Counted from the stretch's first letter, positions 34,765-43,449 are shown. The stretch is 44,119 nt of DNA from Bifidobacteriaceae bacterium (GCA_031278655.1 JAITJZ010000057.1:1-44119), one strand, 5' to 3'. Notes: a model not told the origin generated them from the sequence alone. Made by a program: numbers and translations.

Positions 34765-36075
34765 ATGACAGTTGCCCGGTTGGCGCTGATCTACGCGCCG
34801 TGGCTGGCGGTCTCGGCCGCCGCCCTGGCAGTGGCCGCGCGCCCGGGCGCCTTCCGTTGGGGGTGGGCGCGCGCCCTGGCGGGCGGCGCGGCGGTGGTCA
34901 TGATCGCCTACCCCGTCGGCGTGCTGTTGGCGCCGCGATGGTACGCGCTGACGGTTTGGCATCTGCCGATCGCCGGCGCGGCGGCGTCGTTGGGGCTCTT
35001 GGCCGCCGGTTTGGCCGGTTGGTGGCGCGCCCGATCCGCCGATGCCGTGCGCCCGCCCCCCAGCCCAGCCGCCGTTTCCGCGGGGCCGGCCGCCAACCAA
35101 GCCGCCGATGCCGCCGGGGCGCCCACCAGCCCAGCCGCCGTCTCCGCGGGGCCGGCCGCCGGCCAAGCCGCCGCCGAGCCCGTTCCCAACCCCGCCCAAC
35201 CCCAAACCGGGCGCGGCGGCGCGGGTGTGGGCACGGCATCGGACGCTTGGGCCGCCCTGCCGGCTCTGGCCCCCGGCGGGCGGCGGGGACTGCGGCGACG
35301 CGAGCGGACCGCCCTGGTGCGCGGGGTCCAATACGGTTCCCTGATCGGCGTGGTGGTGATCCTGGCGCTGGTGACGAACTGGCAGACGGTGTCTGATCGG
35401 CTCTTCACCCTCCAAGGCCTGATCCAGGCCGGCCCGCGCATCCTGCCCGATTTCCTCAACACCATCCGCTACACACTGGGGGCATTCGTCGTCTCGCTGA
35501 CCCTGGGGACGGCCCTGGCGCTGATGAAACTCTCCGGAGCGCGCCTCTACCGGGGCCTGGCCACGGCCTACATCGAGTTCTTCCGGGGCCTGCCGGCCCT
35601 GATCGTGGTCTTCGCCGTGGCCTACGGGATTCCGCTGGCGCTGGGCGTGTCGATCCCGACCATCTCGCTGAAGGCGGCGGTCGCCCTCGGCTGCGTCTCG
35701 GCCGCCTACATGGCCGAGTCGATCCGGGCGGGCATCCAGGCGGTGCCGAAGGGCCAGATCGAGGCGGCGCGGTCGCTGGGGCTGTCGCACGGCAAGACCC
35801 TGCGCTCAGTGGTCATCCCGCAGGCTTTCCGGATTGTCCTGCCGCCGGTCACCAACGAGATCATCCTCCTGACCAAGGACACATCTTTGGTCTATGTCAT
35901 GGGTTTGACGGTCCACGAATGGGAGTTGACCAAACTGGCGCGCGAGACCCTGGTGGTGCCGGAGGGCGGGCTGACGGCGCTGTTCGCCATCGGCGCCTGC
36001 TACCTGGTCATCACGCTGCCGCTGAGTTTCCTGGTGCGGCGGTTGGAACGAGGCTTCGGGAGGGGCAAGTCATGA
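34765..36075 (+). CDS. Amino-acid ABC transporter permease with extra N-terminal membrane domain
   Basis: 436 residues, longer than the usual 210-300 for HisM/GlnP-type permeases. The first 95 residues hold three hydrophobic helices, then residues about 96-170 form a Pro/Ala linker with a twice-repeated [11 protein letters not shown] unit, and the permease domain (about 210-430) follows: [38 protein letters not shown], and the coupling loop [29 protein letters not shown]. It forms the membrane channel with the binding protein and ATPase of the same operon. The ATPase start overlaps its stop (ATGA). Confidence 0.9.
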   Translation: MTVARLALIYAPWLAVSAAALAVAARPGAFRWGWARALAGGAAVVMIAYPVGVLLAPRWYALTVWHLPIAGAAASLGLLAAGLAGWWRARSADAVRPPPSPAAVSAGPAANQAADAAGAPTSPAAVSAGPAAGQAAAEPVPNPAQPQTGRGGAGVGTASDAWAALPALAPGGRRGLRRRERTALVRGVQYGSLIGVVVILALVTNWQTVSDRLFTLQGLIQAGPRILPDFLNTIRYTLGAFVVSLTLGTALALMKLSGARLYRGLATAYIEFFRGLPALIVVFAVAYGIPLALGVSIPTISLKAAVALGCVSAAYMAESIRAGIQAVPKGQIEAARSLGLSHGKTLRSVVIPQAFRIVLPPVTNEIILLTKDTSLVYVMGLTVHEWELTKLARETLVVPEGGLTALFAIGACYLVITLPLSFLVRRLERGFGRGKS

Positions 36076-36926
36076 GGCTCGACGGCGGCGCGGGCGGCGC
36101 GGGCGGCGCGGGCGGCGGCGGGCCCGTCATCGAAATCTCCGGCCTGCACAAATCCTTCGGGGCGACCCCCGTGCTCAAGGGGATCGACCTGACCGTCGGC
36201 GCCGGGGACGTGGTCTGCGTCATCGGACCCTCCGGCTCCGGCAAATCGACCCTGCTGCGCTGCGTCAACCTGCTGGAACAACCCACCGCCGGGTCCATCA
36301 AACTGCTCGGGGTCGAGGTCACCGACCCGGATGTGGACATCGACCGCGTGCGCACCCACGTCGGCATGGTCTTCCAATCCTTCAACCTGTTCCCGCACAA
36401 GACCGTCATGGGCAATCTGACGCTGGCGCAACGCGGGGTCCTGGGCCGCTCGGAGTCCGAGGCCCGCGCCGTGGCCCTGCGCAACCTTGAGCAGGTCGGC
36501 CTGGCGGACAGGGCCGGGGCCTACCCGGCCGAACTGTCCGGGGGCCAGCAGCAGCGGGTGGCGATCGCCCGGGCGCTGTCGATGGACCCGGCCATGATGC
36601 TGTTCGACGAGCCGACCTCGGCCCTCGACCCGGAGTTGGTCGGGGACGTGCTGGCGGTCATGCGCGACCTGGCCGAGAGCGGCATGACCATGATGGTGGT
36701 GACCCATGAGATGGCCTTCGCCCGCGAGGTCGGCGACCGCGTGGTCTTCATGGACGACGGCCGTGTCATGGAGGACGGCCCAGCCGCCCAGGTCATCGGC
36801 TCGCCTCGGACCGAGCGCGCGCGGGTCTTCCTGCACCGCGTGCTCAACCCGACCGCCGTCGATGACTCCGAGTTGGGCCAGACCGAGCCGCCCCAGCCCG
36901 GCGACCCGGATTACGTCCCGCAGTAG
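36072..36926 (+). CDS. Amino-acid ABC transporter ATPase (GlnQ/HisP type)
   Basis: 284 residues from the ATG at 36072. After a short glycine-rich tail the nucleotide-binding domain has Walker [10 protein letters not shown], the Q-loop [18 protein letters not shown], signature [15 protein letters not shown], Walker [17 protein letters not shown], and the H-loop His in [16 protein letters not shown] and [10 protein letters not shown] are typical of polar amino-acid importers. A longer in-frame start (35919) lies inside the permease gene and is not used. It is the last gene of the transporter operon. Confidence 0.95.
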   Translation: MRLDGGAGGAGGAGGGGPVIEISGLHKSFGATPVLKGIDLTVGAGDVVCVIGPSGSGKSTLLRCVNLLEQPTAGSIKLLGVEVTDPDVDIDRVRTHVGMVFQSFNLFPHKTVMGNLTLAQRGVLGRSESEARAVALRNLEQVGLADRAGAYPAELSGGQQQRVAIARALSMDPAMMLFDEPTSALDPELVGDVLAVMRDLAESGMTMMVVTHEMAFAREVGDRVVFMDDGRVMEDGPAAQVIGSPRTERARVFLHRVLNPTAVDDSELGQTEPPQPGDPDYVPQ

Positions 36927-36955
36927 CCCAGCGCCCGGCCTGGCGTTCACGTAAC

Positions 36956-36965
36956 GTCACGTGAC
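36956..36965. promoter_or_regulatory. Palindrome GTCACGTGAC
   Basis: A perfect 10-bp palindrome 30 bases after the ATPase stop, preceded by a related TCACGTAACG. It lies between the ABC ATPase end and the end of the DUF3052 gene; function unknown. Confidence 0.4.
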
Positions 36966-37049
36966 ATGGCCGCGTGTCTGCTGGCGCCGCCAGGGATCAC
37001 TCCCCGCCCGCGCCCGGCGCCGCCGCGAAGGCGTCCGGGGCGGCGGCGG

Positions 37050-37490
37050 TCACTTCTTGGAGCGGCCGCGCGCCGTCAGGCGCGTCCCGGCCCAGTCCTT
37101 GCCGACCGAGACACAGTTGGCGGTGTGCAGCCCGGCGATGGACGCGGCCTCTGCCACCTCCGAGGCCTCGATGTAGCCGCGCCGTCCGGACTTCGGCGTC
37201 AGCACCCAGACCACGCCGCCGTCCTCGAGCACGGCCAGCGCGTCCACAATCGTGTCGGTCAGATCGCCGTCGCCCTCACGCCACCAGATCAGCGCCGCGT
37301 CGGTGACGTCGTTCCAGTCCTCGTCCACCAGTTCGTCGCCGATCGCTTCCTCGATGGCGTCCCTGAGATCGAAGTCGACATCGTCGTCGTAGCCGATCTC
37401 CTGCACCACTTGGCCGTCCCTCAGCCCAAGGCTGGGGCCCATTTGCGTGCCGGCGACGGGCGTGCCGCCGCCCGGGGTCAACGTACTCAT
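37050..37490 (-). CDS. DUF3052 domain protein
   Basis: 146 residues from ATG at 37490. The core IGYDDDVDFDLRDAIEE, then DVTDAALIWWREGDGDLTDTIVDAL, LEDGGVVWVLTPKSGR, and EASEVAEAASIAGLHTANCVSVG, is that of DUF3052, a family confined to actinobacteria. Its function is unknown; the C-terminus is basic. TAGCGT lies eight bases before the ATG. It is divergent from the FasR-like regulator, about 110 bases between the starts, with a palindrome in the gap. Confidence 0.9.
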   Translation of the reverse strand: MSTLTPGGGTPVAGTQMGPSLGLRDGQVVQEIGYDDDVDFDLRDAIEEAIGDELVDEDWNDVTDAALIWWREGDGDLTDTIVDALAVLEDGGVVWVLTPKSGRRGYIEASEVAEAASIAGLHTANCVSVGKDWAGTRLTARGRSKK

Positions 37491-37498
37491 CAGAGCCA

Positions 37499-37504
37499 AC
37501 GCTA
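37499..37504 (-). promoter_or_regulatory. Putative -10 box TAGCGT for the DUF3052 gene
   Basis: TAGCGT, eight bases, then ATG at 37490; no Shine-Dalgarno sequence. Confidence 0.45.
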
Positions 37505-37557
37505 GCCGAGGATTCGGCGGCGCGCACGCGCGCGACCGGAAGATTTGGGCGCGCCGG

Positions 37558-37573
37558 AGCCACAATTGTGGCT
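37558..37573. promoter_or_regulatory. Perfect 16-bp palindrome AGCCACAATTGTGGCT
   Basis: It covers the place of the -35 region of the regulator promoter (its -10 TACCAT begins 18 bases later). A site for a dimeric regulator, possibly the FasR-like protein itself; inference from position. Confidence 0.65.
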
Positions 37574-37575
37574 AT

Positions 37576-37589
37576 CCCACAAAAGCGCC
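37576..37589 (+). promoter_or_regulatory. Motif CCCACAAAAGCGCC between -35 and -10 of the regulator promoter
   Basis: This 14-mer recurs with one change at 38805-38818, just upstream of fabD. A shared motif at the regulator and at its likely target is the mark of an operator. Confidence 0.55.
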
Positions 37590-37590
37590 G

Positions 37591-37596
37591 TACCAT
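37591..37596 (+). promoter_or_regulatory. -10 box TACCAT of the FasR-like regulator
   Basis: TACCAT, six bases, then ATG at 37603, the start chosen for the regulator. No ribosome binding site. Confidence 0.6.
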
Positions 37597-37602
37597 GTGG
37601 GC

Positions 37603-38775
37603 ATGGCCGCCAAACCCTCCACGCATCCCGTCCCCTGCGCCACGACCGTCGCGCGCCTGTCTTCGCACCGCGACCGGCTGGTCACGCAGGTCATGAAAAC
37701 GATTGACCGCGAGCACGTCTGGTACCGGGCGTTGAGCGCCGAAGACCGCTCTTGGGTCGGCCTGGTGGCCCAGGCCTCGGTCGACGCCTTCATCGCCTGG
37801 TGCCAGGACAAGCGGTCCTCGGCCAGCTCCTCGCAGGAGATTTTCGCCGTCGCCCCCGCCGAACTCACCCGCACGGTTTCGCTGCACCAGACGTTGCTGC
37901 TGGTCAAGAGCGGCGTCGACGTCATCGAGGCGGAGGCGGAGGTTTTGTCGGCGCCGGGCCGGGCCAGTGAGTTGCACGATGCCGTGTTGCGGTATTCGCG
38001 CGAGTTCGCCTTTGCGACGGCCGAGGTTTACGCTCGCGCCGCGGAGATGCGCGGCTCGTGGGACGCCCGCCTCGAGGCCTTGGTGGTCGATTCGCTGATC
38101 CGAGGCGACACCGGGCCCTCGGTGCGTTCCCGCTTGGCGGCCCTGGGCTGGTCCTCGACCGGGCAGGCAGTCTGTGTGGTGACCGGCATCAGCGCGCCCT
38201 TGGGCGAGGGCCGCGTCCGCGAGGTCCGTTCGGCGCTGCGCTCGGCGGCGCCGGACTCGCTCGCCGGTTTCCAGTCAGATCGCGTGTTGGCGCTGCTCAG
38301 CGGCATCGACCAATTCGACGCGGCGGTTCGGGCGATCCTTCCGGCGCTGGGCGGCGGCCCGGTCGTGGTCGGGCCGAAGGTTCCGTCGCTGGATGAGTTG
38401 CCGCGCTCGATCCGGGCGGCGGTGGCTGGGCTGGACGCATTGCCGGCCTGGCCGGCGGCGCCCCGGCCGGTCCAGGCGGACGACCTCTTGCCCGAACGCC
38501 TGCTCCTGGGCGATCCGGAGGCGCGCGCCACGCTGCTGGAGCGGGCTTACCGGCCGCTGATCGCGGCCGGCCGGGATGTGGCCCTGACCCTGGGCACTTA
38601 TCTGGAGCTGGGGCGTTCCTTGGAGGGCGCCGCCCGGGTGCTGTTCGTCCATCCCAACACCGTCCGTTACCGGCTCGGCAAGATCAGCGAAATCTGCGGC
38701 TGGGACCCATCCGACCCGCGCGAGGCCTACGTCCTCCAGCACGCCTTGGCCGTTGGCCGCTTGCAACCGGCCTGA
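37603..38775 (+). CDS. FasR-like regulator of fatty-acid synthesis (PucR/CdaR type)
   Basis: 390 residues from ATG at 37603. The N-terminal half is helical (RDRLVTQVMKTIDREHVWYRALSAEDRSWVG...FIAWCQDK), and the C-terminus carries the PucR-type helix-turn-helix: TLGTYLELGRSLEGAARVLFVHPNTVRYRLGKISEICGWD. Proteins of this type stand immediately upstream of fabD in streptomycetes and relatives and activate the fatty-acid synthase genes (FasR); the same layout is seen here. Binding sites may be the motif shared between its own promoter and the fabD upstream region. The gene ends 104 bases before the fabD start. Confidence 0.88.
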   Translation: MAAKPSTHPVPCATTVARLSSHRDRLVTQVMKTIDREHVWYRALSAEDRSWVGLVAQASVDAFIAWCQDKRSSASSSQEIFAVAPAELTRTVSLHQTLLLVKSGVDVIEAEAEVLSAPGRASELHDAVLRYSREFAFATAEVYARAAEMRGSWDARLEALVVDSLIRGDTGPSVRSRLAALGWSSTGQAVCVVTGISAPLGEGRVREVRSALRSAAPDSLAGFQSDRVLALLSGIDQFDAAVRAILPALGGGPVVVGPKVPSLDELPRSIRAAVAGLDALPAWPAAPRPVQADDLLPERLLLGDPEARATLLERAYRPLIAAGRDVALTLGTYLELGRSLEGAARVLFVHPNTVRYRLGKISEICGWDPSDPREAYVLQHALAVGRLQPA

Positions 38776-38804
38776 GCATGGACGCCGGGCACCTTTGGAG
38801 GTTC

Positions 38805-38818
38805 CCCACAAAAGCCCC
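38805..38818 (+). promoter_or_regulatory. Second copy of the CCCACAAAAGC motif, upstream of fabD
   Basis: CCCACAAAAGCCCC matches the motif at 37576-37589 in 13 of 14 bases. It lies 62 bases before the fabD start. Confidence 0.55.
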
Positions 38819-38879
38819 TGCGGGGCACTGTGTTTGGCGAAGTCCACGCCCCGACCCGCCAGGGCCGAGACTGGAATGC

Positions 38880-39755
38880 GTGCGCGCGTTAGTCGCGCCC
38901 GGTCAGGGCGCTCAGAAACCAGGTTTGCTGCTCCCGTGGCTGGAGTTCGAGGGCAACCGGGAACTGCTGGCGCACTGGTCGGACCTGACCGGACTCGACC
39001 TGATCGAGCACGGCACCAAGTCAAGCGCCGAGGTCATCCGCGACACGGCTGTCGCCCAGCCGCTGCTGACCGCCGCCGCGCTGCTCTCCTATGAGGCGGT
39101 GGACCGCCCCTTTGACCTGGTGGCCGGGCATTCGGTGGGCGAGTTCAGCGCCATCGTGATCGCCGGCGTGCTCAGCGCCGATGACGCCATGGCGGCGGTG
39201 GCGGCGCGCGGGCGGGCGATGGCGGCCTGCGCCGCCGCCCAGCCGAGCGCCATGGCGGCGGTCATCGGCGGCGGCCCGGACGAGGTCTTGGACGCCATCG
39301 GCGCGGCCGGGGCCTGGGCCGCCAATTTCAACGGCCCCGGGCAGATCGTGGCCGGCGGCACGGCGGCGGCCATCAACCGTTTGGCCGGGTCGCCGCCGCC
39401 GGGCGCCCGCGTGGTGGCGCTGGACGTGGCCGGCGCCTTTCACACGCCGCTGATGGCCGAGGCCGAGCACGCCCTCGGGGCGGCCCTGGCCCAGGTGGCG
39501 GTGGCGGACGCCGAAGTGCCGGTGGTGACCAATCACAGCGGGCTGGCCATGACCAATGGGCGCCAAATCATCAAACACATCATCAGCCAGGTGACCAGGC
39601 CCGTCCGCTGGGACTTGGTGCTGGAGACATTCGCCGCCCGGGGCGTGCGCGATCATCTCGAACTGGCCCCCGCCGGGGTCATGACCGGCCTGGCCAGGCG
39701 CGGCCTGAGGGATGTCAATCTGGAGCGGGTCGACCGCGCGGCGGTGACCTCGTGA
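38880..39755 (+). CDS. fabD: Malonyl-CoA:ACP transacylase FabD
   Basis: 291 residues from GTG at 38880, chosen because the family begins with ALVAPGQGAQ; an ATG at 38778 would add 34 unconserved residues. Catalytic Ser85 is in AGHSVGEFSA and His188 in AGAFHTPLM; the family motif FNGPGQIVAGG is present. It loads malonyl groups onto ACP for fatty-acid synthesis. It overlaps fabH by four bases. No ribosome binding site is convincing at the chosen GTG, so the start keeps some doubt. Confidence 0.93.
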   Translation: MRALVAPGQGAQKPGLLLPWLEFEGNRELLAHWSDLTGLDLIEHGTKSSAEVIRDTAVAQPLLTAAALLSYEAVDRPFDLVAGHSVGEFSAIVIAGVLSADDAMAAVAARGRAMAACAAAQPSAMAAVIGGGPDEVLDAIGAAGAWAANFNGPGQIVAGGTAAAINRLAGSPPPGARVVALDVAGAFHTPLMAEAEHALGAALAQVAVADAEVPVVTNHSGLAMTNGRQIIKHIISQVTRPVRWDLVLETFAARGVRDHLELAPAGVMTGLARRGLRDVNLERVDRAAVTS

Positions 39756-40780
39756 TCGCCGCCCGCTCGGCGCGCCCCGGCGCGCGCGTGGTCGCCGTCG
39801 ACGGCGTGCGCGGGGCCGAGGCGGTCCCGAACGCGGCCCTGGCCCCGGCCATTGATTCTTCCGACGAGTGGATCAGGTCCCGCACCGGGATCGTCACCCG
39901 GGCGCGGGCCGGCGCCGGGGTGTCGATGCTGGACCTGGCTGAGGCGGCCGGCCGGCGGGCGATTGAACGGGCCGGCCTGGAGCCGGCCCAGATCGAGGCC
40001 GTCATCCTCGGCTCGGTGACGCATTTCAGCCAGACCCCGGCCGCCGCCCCGGCGCTGGCCGAACGATTGGGGGCCCGGGGCGCCGCCGCCTTCGACATCT
40101 CGGCCGCCTGCGCCGGCTACTGCTACGGCATCGGACTGGCTGACGCGCTGGTGCGCTCTGGCGGCGCCGAACATGTGCTGGTGGTCGGCGCGGACAAACT
40201 GTCGGAGTTCGTGGACCCGGCCGACCGCTCGATCTCTTTCCTGCTCGGCGATGGCGCCGGCGCCGCCGTCGTGGCCGGATCGGACCGGCCGCGGATCGGG
40301 CCGACGGTCTGGGGCTCGGACGGCGCCAAGGCCCGCCACGTGGGCCAGGACATCGACTTCCGTGAGGCGGTGGCGACGGGCGTGTGGCCGACCTTGCGCC
40401 AAGACGGCCCCACGGTTTACAAATGGGCGGTCTTCGAGATGGCTAAGGTCGCGCTTGAGGCGATCGCCGCCGCCGGGCTGACCCCGGACCAGATCGAGGT
40501 CTTCGTCCCCCACCAGGCCAACCTGCGGATCATTGAGCAGCAGGTCAAACGCATCGGCCTGGGGCTGGATGTGATCGTGGCCAAGGACATCGTCGAGACC
40601 GGCAACACCTCGGCCGCATCGGTGCCGTTGGCGATCGAGCGCCTCGGGCGCGAGCGCCCCGGCCTGGGCGGCAAACTCGCCCTTCAGATCGGCTTCGGCG
40701 CCGGGCTGGCCTACGCCGCCCAGGTGGTCGAACTGCCGCCGGCCCCAGCTGGCCAAACAATCCACCAACCAAACAATTGA
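39752..40780 (+). CDS. fabH: Beta-ketoacyl-ACP synthase III FabH
   Basis: 342 residues starting at a GTG that overlaps the fabD stop. The catalytic triad is visible: Cys120 in DISAACAGYCYG, His254 in VFVPHQAN, and Asn285 in VETGNTSAAS. It condenses a primer acyl-CoA with malonyl-ACP, starting each fatty acid; the choice of primer (branched or straight) cannot be read from the sequence. SSDEWIRSRTGI near residue 36 is the usual FabH N-terminal signature. acpP follows after 14 bases. Confidence 0.95.
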   Translation: MIAARSARPGARVVAVDGVRGAEAVPNAALAPAIDSSDEWIRSRTGIVTRARAGAGVSMLDLAEAAGRRAIERAGLEPAQIEAVILGSVTHFSQTPAAAPALAERLGARGAAAFDISAACAGYCYGIGLADALVRSGGAEHVLVVGADKLSEFVDPADRSISFLLGDGAGAAVVAGSDRPRIGPTVWGSDGAKARHVGQDIDFREAVATGVWPTLRQDGPTVYKWAVFEMAKVALEAIAAAGLTPDQIEVFVPHQANLRIIEQQVKRIGLGLDVIVAKDIVETGNTSAASVPLAIERLGRERPGLGGKLALQIGFGAGLAYAAQVVELPPAPAGQTIHQPNN

Positions 40781-40794
40781 CGAAAGGAACGCCC

Positions 40795-41037
40795 GTGGCA
40801 TTGGACAAGAACGAGGTCCTGGAGGGCCTGACGGAGATAATCGTCGATGAGACCGGGATCGACCCGGCGGACATCGCGCTCGACCGCTCCTTCGTTGACG
40901 ACCTCGACATCGACTCGTTGTCGATGATGACGATCGTCACCCTGGCGGAAGACAAATTCGACGTCGAGATTCCTGACGATTCGGTCAAGGACCTCGTGAC
41001 CGTGGGCGACGCGGTCGACTTCATCGCCGGCGCCTGA
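40795..41037 (+). CDS. acpP: Acyl carrier protein
   Basis: 80 residues from GTG at 40795, with AAAGGA eight bases ahead; the longer frame from a TTG at 40777 overlaps the fabH end and is less likely. Ser41 in DLDIDSLSMM is the site for the 4'-phosphopantetheine arm. The protein is acidic and helical as expected. It carries the growing acyl chain between FabD, FabH and FabF, all encoded in the same operon. Confidence 0.97.
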   Translation: MALDKNEVLEGLTEIIVDETGIDPADIALDRSFVDDLDIDSLSMMTIVTLAEDKFDVEIPDDSVKDLVTVGDAVDFIAGA

Positions 41038-41042
41038 CCGCG

Positions 41043-42320
41043 ATGGTTGCCGACCTCGCCGCCGCCCCGCTGGCCGTCACCGGCATGGGCGCCACCACGC
41101 CGCTCGGCGGCGACGTCGAGACGACCTGGCGGGCGCTGCTCGACGGCCGGTCAGGCGTGGCGGCGTTGGACAACAGTTGGGTAGAGGATTACGGGATCGC
41201 CACGAATTTCGCGGCCAGCCTGAAAGTCCCCGCCGATGCCGTCTTGTCACCTCAGGAGCGCCGCCGCGCCGATCCTTCGGCCCAGTACGCGCTCATCGCC
41301 GCCCGCCAGGCTTGGGCCGACGCCGGCTCTCCGGCGGTCGATCCGGAACGCTTGGCCGTGGTCATGGCCACAGGCGTCGGCGGGCTGCAGACCATGCTGG
41401 GGGCTTGGGACACGGTCCGCGACCGCGGCGCGCGGCGACTGCTGCCGCTGACCGTGCCGATGCTGATGCCGAATTCGCCGGCGGCGGCCGTGGCCATCGA
41501 CTTGGGCGCCCGGGCCGGCGCCCACGCGCCCGTGTCGGCTTGCGCCTCCGGCGCCGAGGCGCTGGTCACCGGCGCCCGGCTGATCCAATTGGGCCTCGCG
41601 GACGTGGTCGTTGCGGGCGGGGCCGAGGCCGCCATCCACCCGCTGACCTTGGGCGCCTTCGGCAAGATGCAGGCCCTGTCGACCCGGTCCGACTCCCCGG
41701 AGACGGCCTCGCGGCCGTATTGCGCCACCCGTGACGGTTTCGTCATGGGCGAGGGCGGCGCCGCCGTGGTCCTCGAATCAGCGGCCCACGCCGAGGCGAG
41801 GCGAGCGCGAACCCACGCCGCGCTGGTGGGCGCCGGCTCGTCATCGGACGCCTATGACGTGGCCCCGCCGGACCCCAGCGGCCAAGGCCAACTGCGGGCC
41901 ATGCGCGCCGCCCTGGCCCAGGCCGGGCCGGGCGTGGCCGCCACCGTGGCCCACGTCAACGCCCACGCCACCGCCACCCCGGCCGGGGACGCGATCGAGG
42001 CCCGAGCCATTGTCGAGGCCCTGACCTGGGCCTTTGGCTCAGCCGAACGGGCGACGGCGATCCCTGTCTCCGGCACCAAATCGATGACCGGGCACCTCCT
42101 GGGCGCGGCCGGGGCCGTCGAGTCGATCTTCACCATCCTGGCTTTGCGGGACCGCCTGGCCCCGCCCACCACCAACATCCAGCGCCTCGACCCGGAGGTG
42201 ACCTGTCACGTGGTCCGCGACCGCCCCGAACCCTTGCCGGCCACCGGGCCGCTGGCGGCCATGAACAACGCCTTCGGCTTCGGCGGCCACAACATCGCCC
42301 TGGTCTTCGCCTCGGTCTGA
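41043..42320 (+). CDS. fabF: Beta-ketoacyl-ACP synthase II FabF
   Basis: 425 residues, six bases after the acpP stop. The catalytic Cys167 is in PVSACASGAEAL, with His308 in VNAHATATPAGD, Lys346 in GTKSMTG and His351 in TGHLLGAAGAVES. It elongates acyl-ACP chains. NAHATAT replaces the more familiar NAHGTST, as in other actinobacteria. One copy of the iterated 12-mer is at 41230, coding PADAV. It is the last gene of the operon; the 288 bases after it hold a duplicated GGGTGAACGGCGGC and no gene. Confidence 0.95.
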   Translation: MVADLAAAPLAVTGMGATTPLGGDVETTWRALLDGRSGVAALDNSWVEDYGIATNFAASLKVPADAVLSPQERRRADPSAQYALIAARQAWADAGSPAVDPERLAVVMATGVGGLQTMLGAWDTVRDRGARRLLPLTVPMLMPNSPAAAVAIDLGARAGAHAPVSACASGAEALVTGARLIQLGLADVVVAGGAEAAIHPLTLGAFGKMQALSTRSDSPETASRPYCATRDGFVMGEGGAAVVLESAAHAEARRARTHAALVGAGSSSDAYDVAPPDPSGQGQLRAMRAALAQAGPGVAATVAHVNAHATATPAGDAIEARAIVEALTWAFGSAERATAIPVSGTKSMTGHLLGAAGAVESIFTILALRDRLAPPTTNIQRLDPEVTCHVVRDRPEPLPATGPLAAMNNAFGFGGHNIALVFASV

Positions 42321-42608
42321 GCGGCGGCGAGCCCGCCAGTCCGGTCAAGTTCGCGCGTCCCAAAGTCGACCGGGCTCATGCGCCCAGCCCGGCGCCAGTG
42401 CCCCCGGGCCCCGGTCGGCGCCGCGACCTGGGCCCCCGGCCGGCGGGTGAACGGCGGCGGGTGAACGGCGGCGGGACCAGACCGATCCACAACCCCGGCC
42501 AAGTTCCCGCGCGTCAGACTTGGCCCGCTTCAGGCGCTCGCCCGGGCACATGTCAGGCCCCGCCCGGCGCGGGCCGGCGCGGCCGTGGGCCCGAACCGCC
42601 GGCGGCGG

Positions 42609-43109
42609 TCAGCCGACCTGGTGCAGCCAGCGGATCGGGGCGCCGGCCCCGGCGTAGCGGAAGGGTTCGAGTTCGTCGTCCCAGGCCTGGCCCAGGGCCA
42701 GGTCAAGGCCGCGCCTGAGGGCGATCAGGTCGCCCCCGCAATCGAGGGCCGCCCGAATCCGGTCCTCTGGCACCATGGTGTTGCCGTGCACGTCAATGAC
42801 GGCGTAGAAGACGCCCAGGGACGGCGTGTGCGACCAGCGGCCGCCGTCGGCGCCGAAGGACGGCTCCTCTGTGACCTCGTAGCGCAGATGCTCCCAGCCG
42901 CGCAGGGCTGACGCCAGGCGCGCTCCGGTGCCCTGGAGGCCCTGCCAGGAGTATTCGGCGCGCAGCGTTCCAGGCGCGGCCGGCTGATCCGTCCAGTCCA
43001 TCGACACTTCGACGCCAAGGACGTTCGTGGCCACCCACTCAATGTGGGGGCTGACCGCCCGCGGTGAGGAGTGCACAAAGAGCACGCCGCGCGTGATCAC
43101 ATCAGACAT
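42609..43109 (-). CDS. DUF3145 domain protein
   Basis: 166 residues from ATG at 43109, with GGGAGG a few bases upstream; an adjacent ATG at 43112 is equally possible and the longer frame to 43166 is not needed. The opening TRGVLFVHSSPRAVSPHIEWVATNVLG and the core WEHLRYEVTEEPSFGADGGRWSHTPSLGVFYAVIDVHGN are characteristic of DUF3145, which occurs in actinobacteria only, often beside fatty-acid synthesis genes, as here. Its role is unknown. It lies tail to tail with fabF. Confidence 0.92.
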   Translation of the reverse strand: MSDVITRGVLFVHSSPRAVSPHIEWVATNVLGVEVSMDWTDQPAAPGTLRAEYSWQGLQGTGARLASALRGWEHLRYEVTEEPSFGADGGRWSHTPSLGVFYAVIDVHGNTMVPEDRIRAALDCGGDLIALRRGLDLALGQAWDDELEPFRYAGAGAPIRWLHQVG

Positions 43110-43235
43110 CATCGACCTCCCAGAATCGACTCGAGGTGCGTCTTCCCCTACGACCTCGCGTCTCACAGGCTTCTGGTCTGGTCAACGGAAACGGACACGG
43201 CCTCGCGCGGCGTGCCGGAAACCATTGTGCCCTAA

Positions 43236-43260
43236 GCCGGACCGGCCGCGCCAGTCCGGC
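43236..43260. terminator. Hairpin between def and the DUF3145 gene
   Basis: GCCGGAC and GTCCGGC form a 7-bp stem with an 11-base loop. No T-run on either strand, so only a possible terminator of def. Confidence 0.3.
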
Positions 43261-43327
43261 CACCCGAAAGACCACATCCAAGTGCGGATTAACAAATGCT
43301 AACGCCGACCGCCGGCGGCCTCGTCCG

Positions 43328-43442
43328 TGCGCCCCGCGGCCATCCCTCCGCGCCGCCCGGCCACCCATCCGCGCCCCGCAGCCATCCCTCCGCGGCGGCC
43401 GGCCATCCCTCCGCGGCGGCCGGCCATCCCTCTGCGGCGGCC
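43328..43442 (+). repeat. Tandem 21-base repeat GGCCATCCCTCCGCGGCGGCC
   Basis: Three near-identical units (about 43380-43442) and two or three degraded ones before them fill the gap downstream of def. The remainder of the 340-base gap 43110-43449 carries only the hairpin at 43236. Confidence 0.85.
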
Positions 43443-43449
43443 GCCGCCG

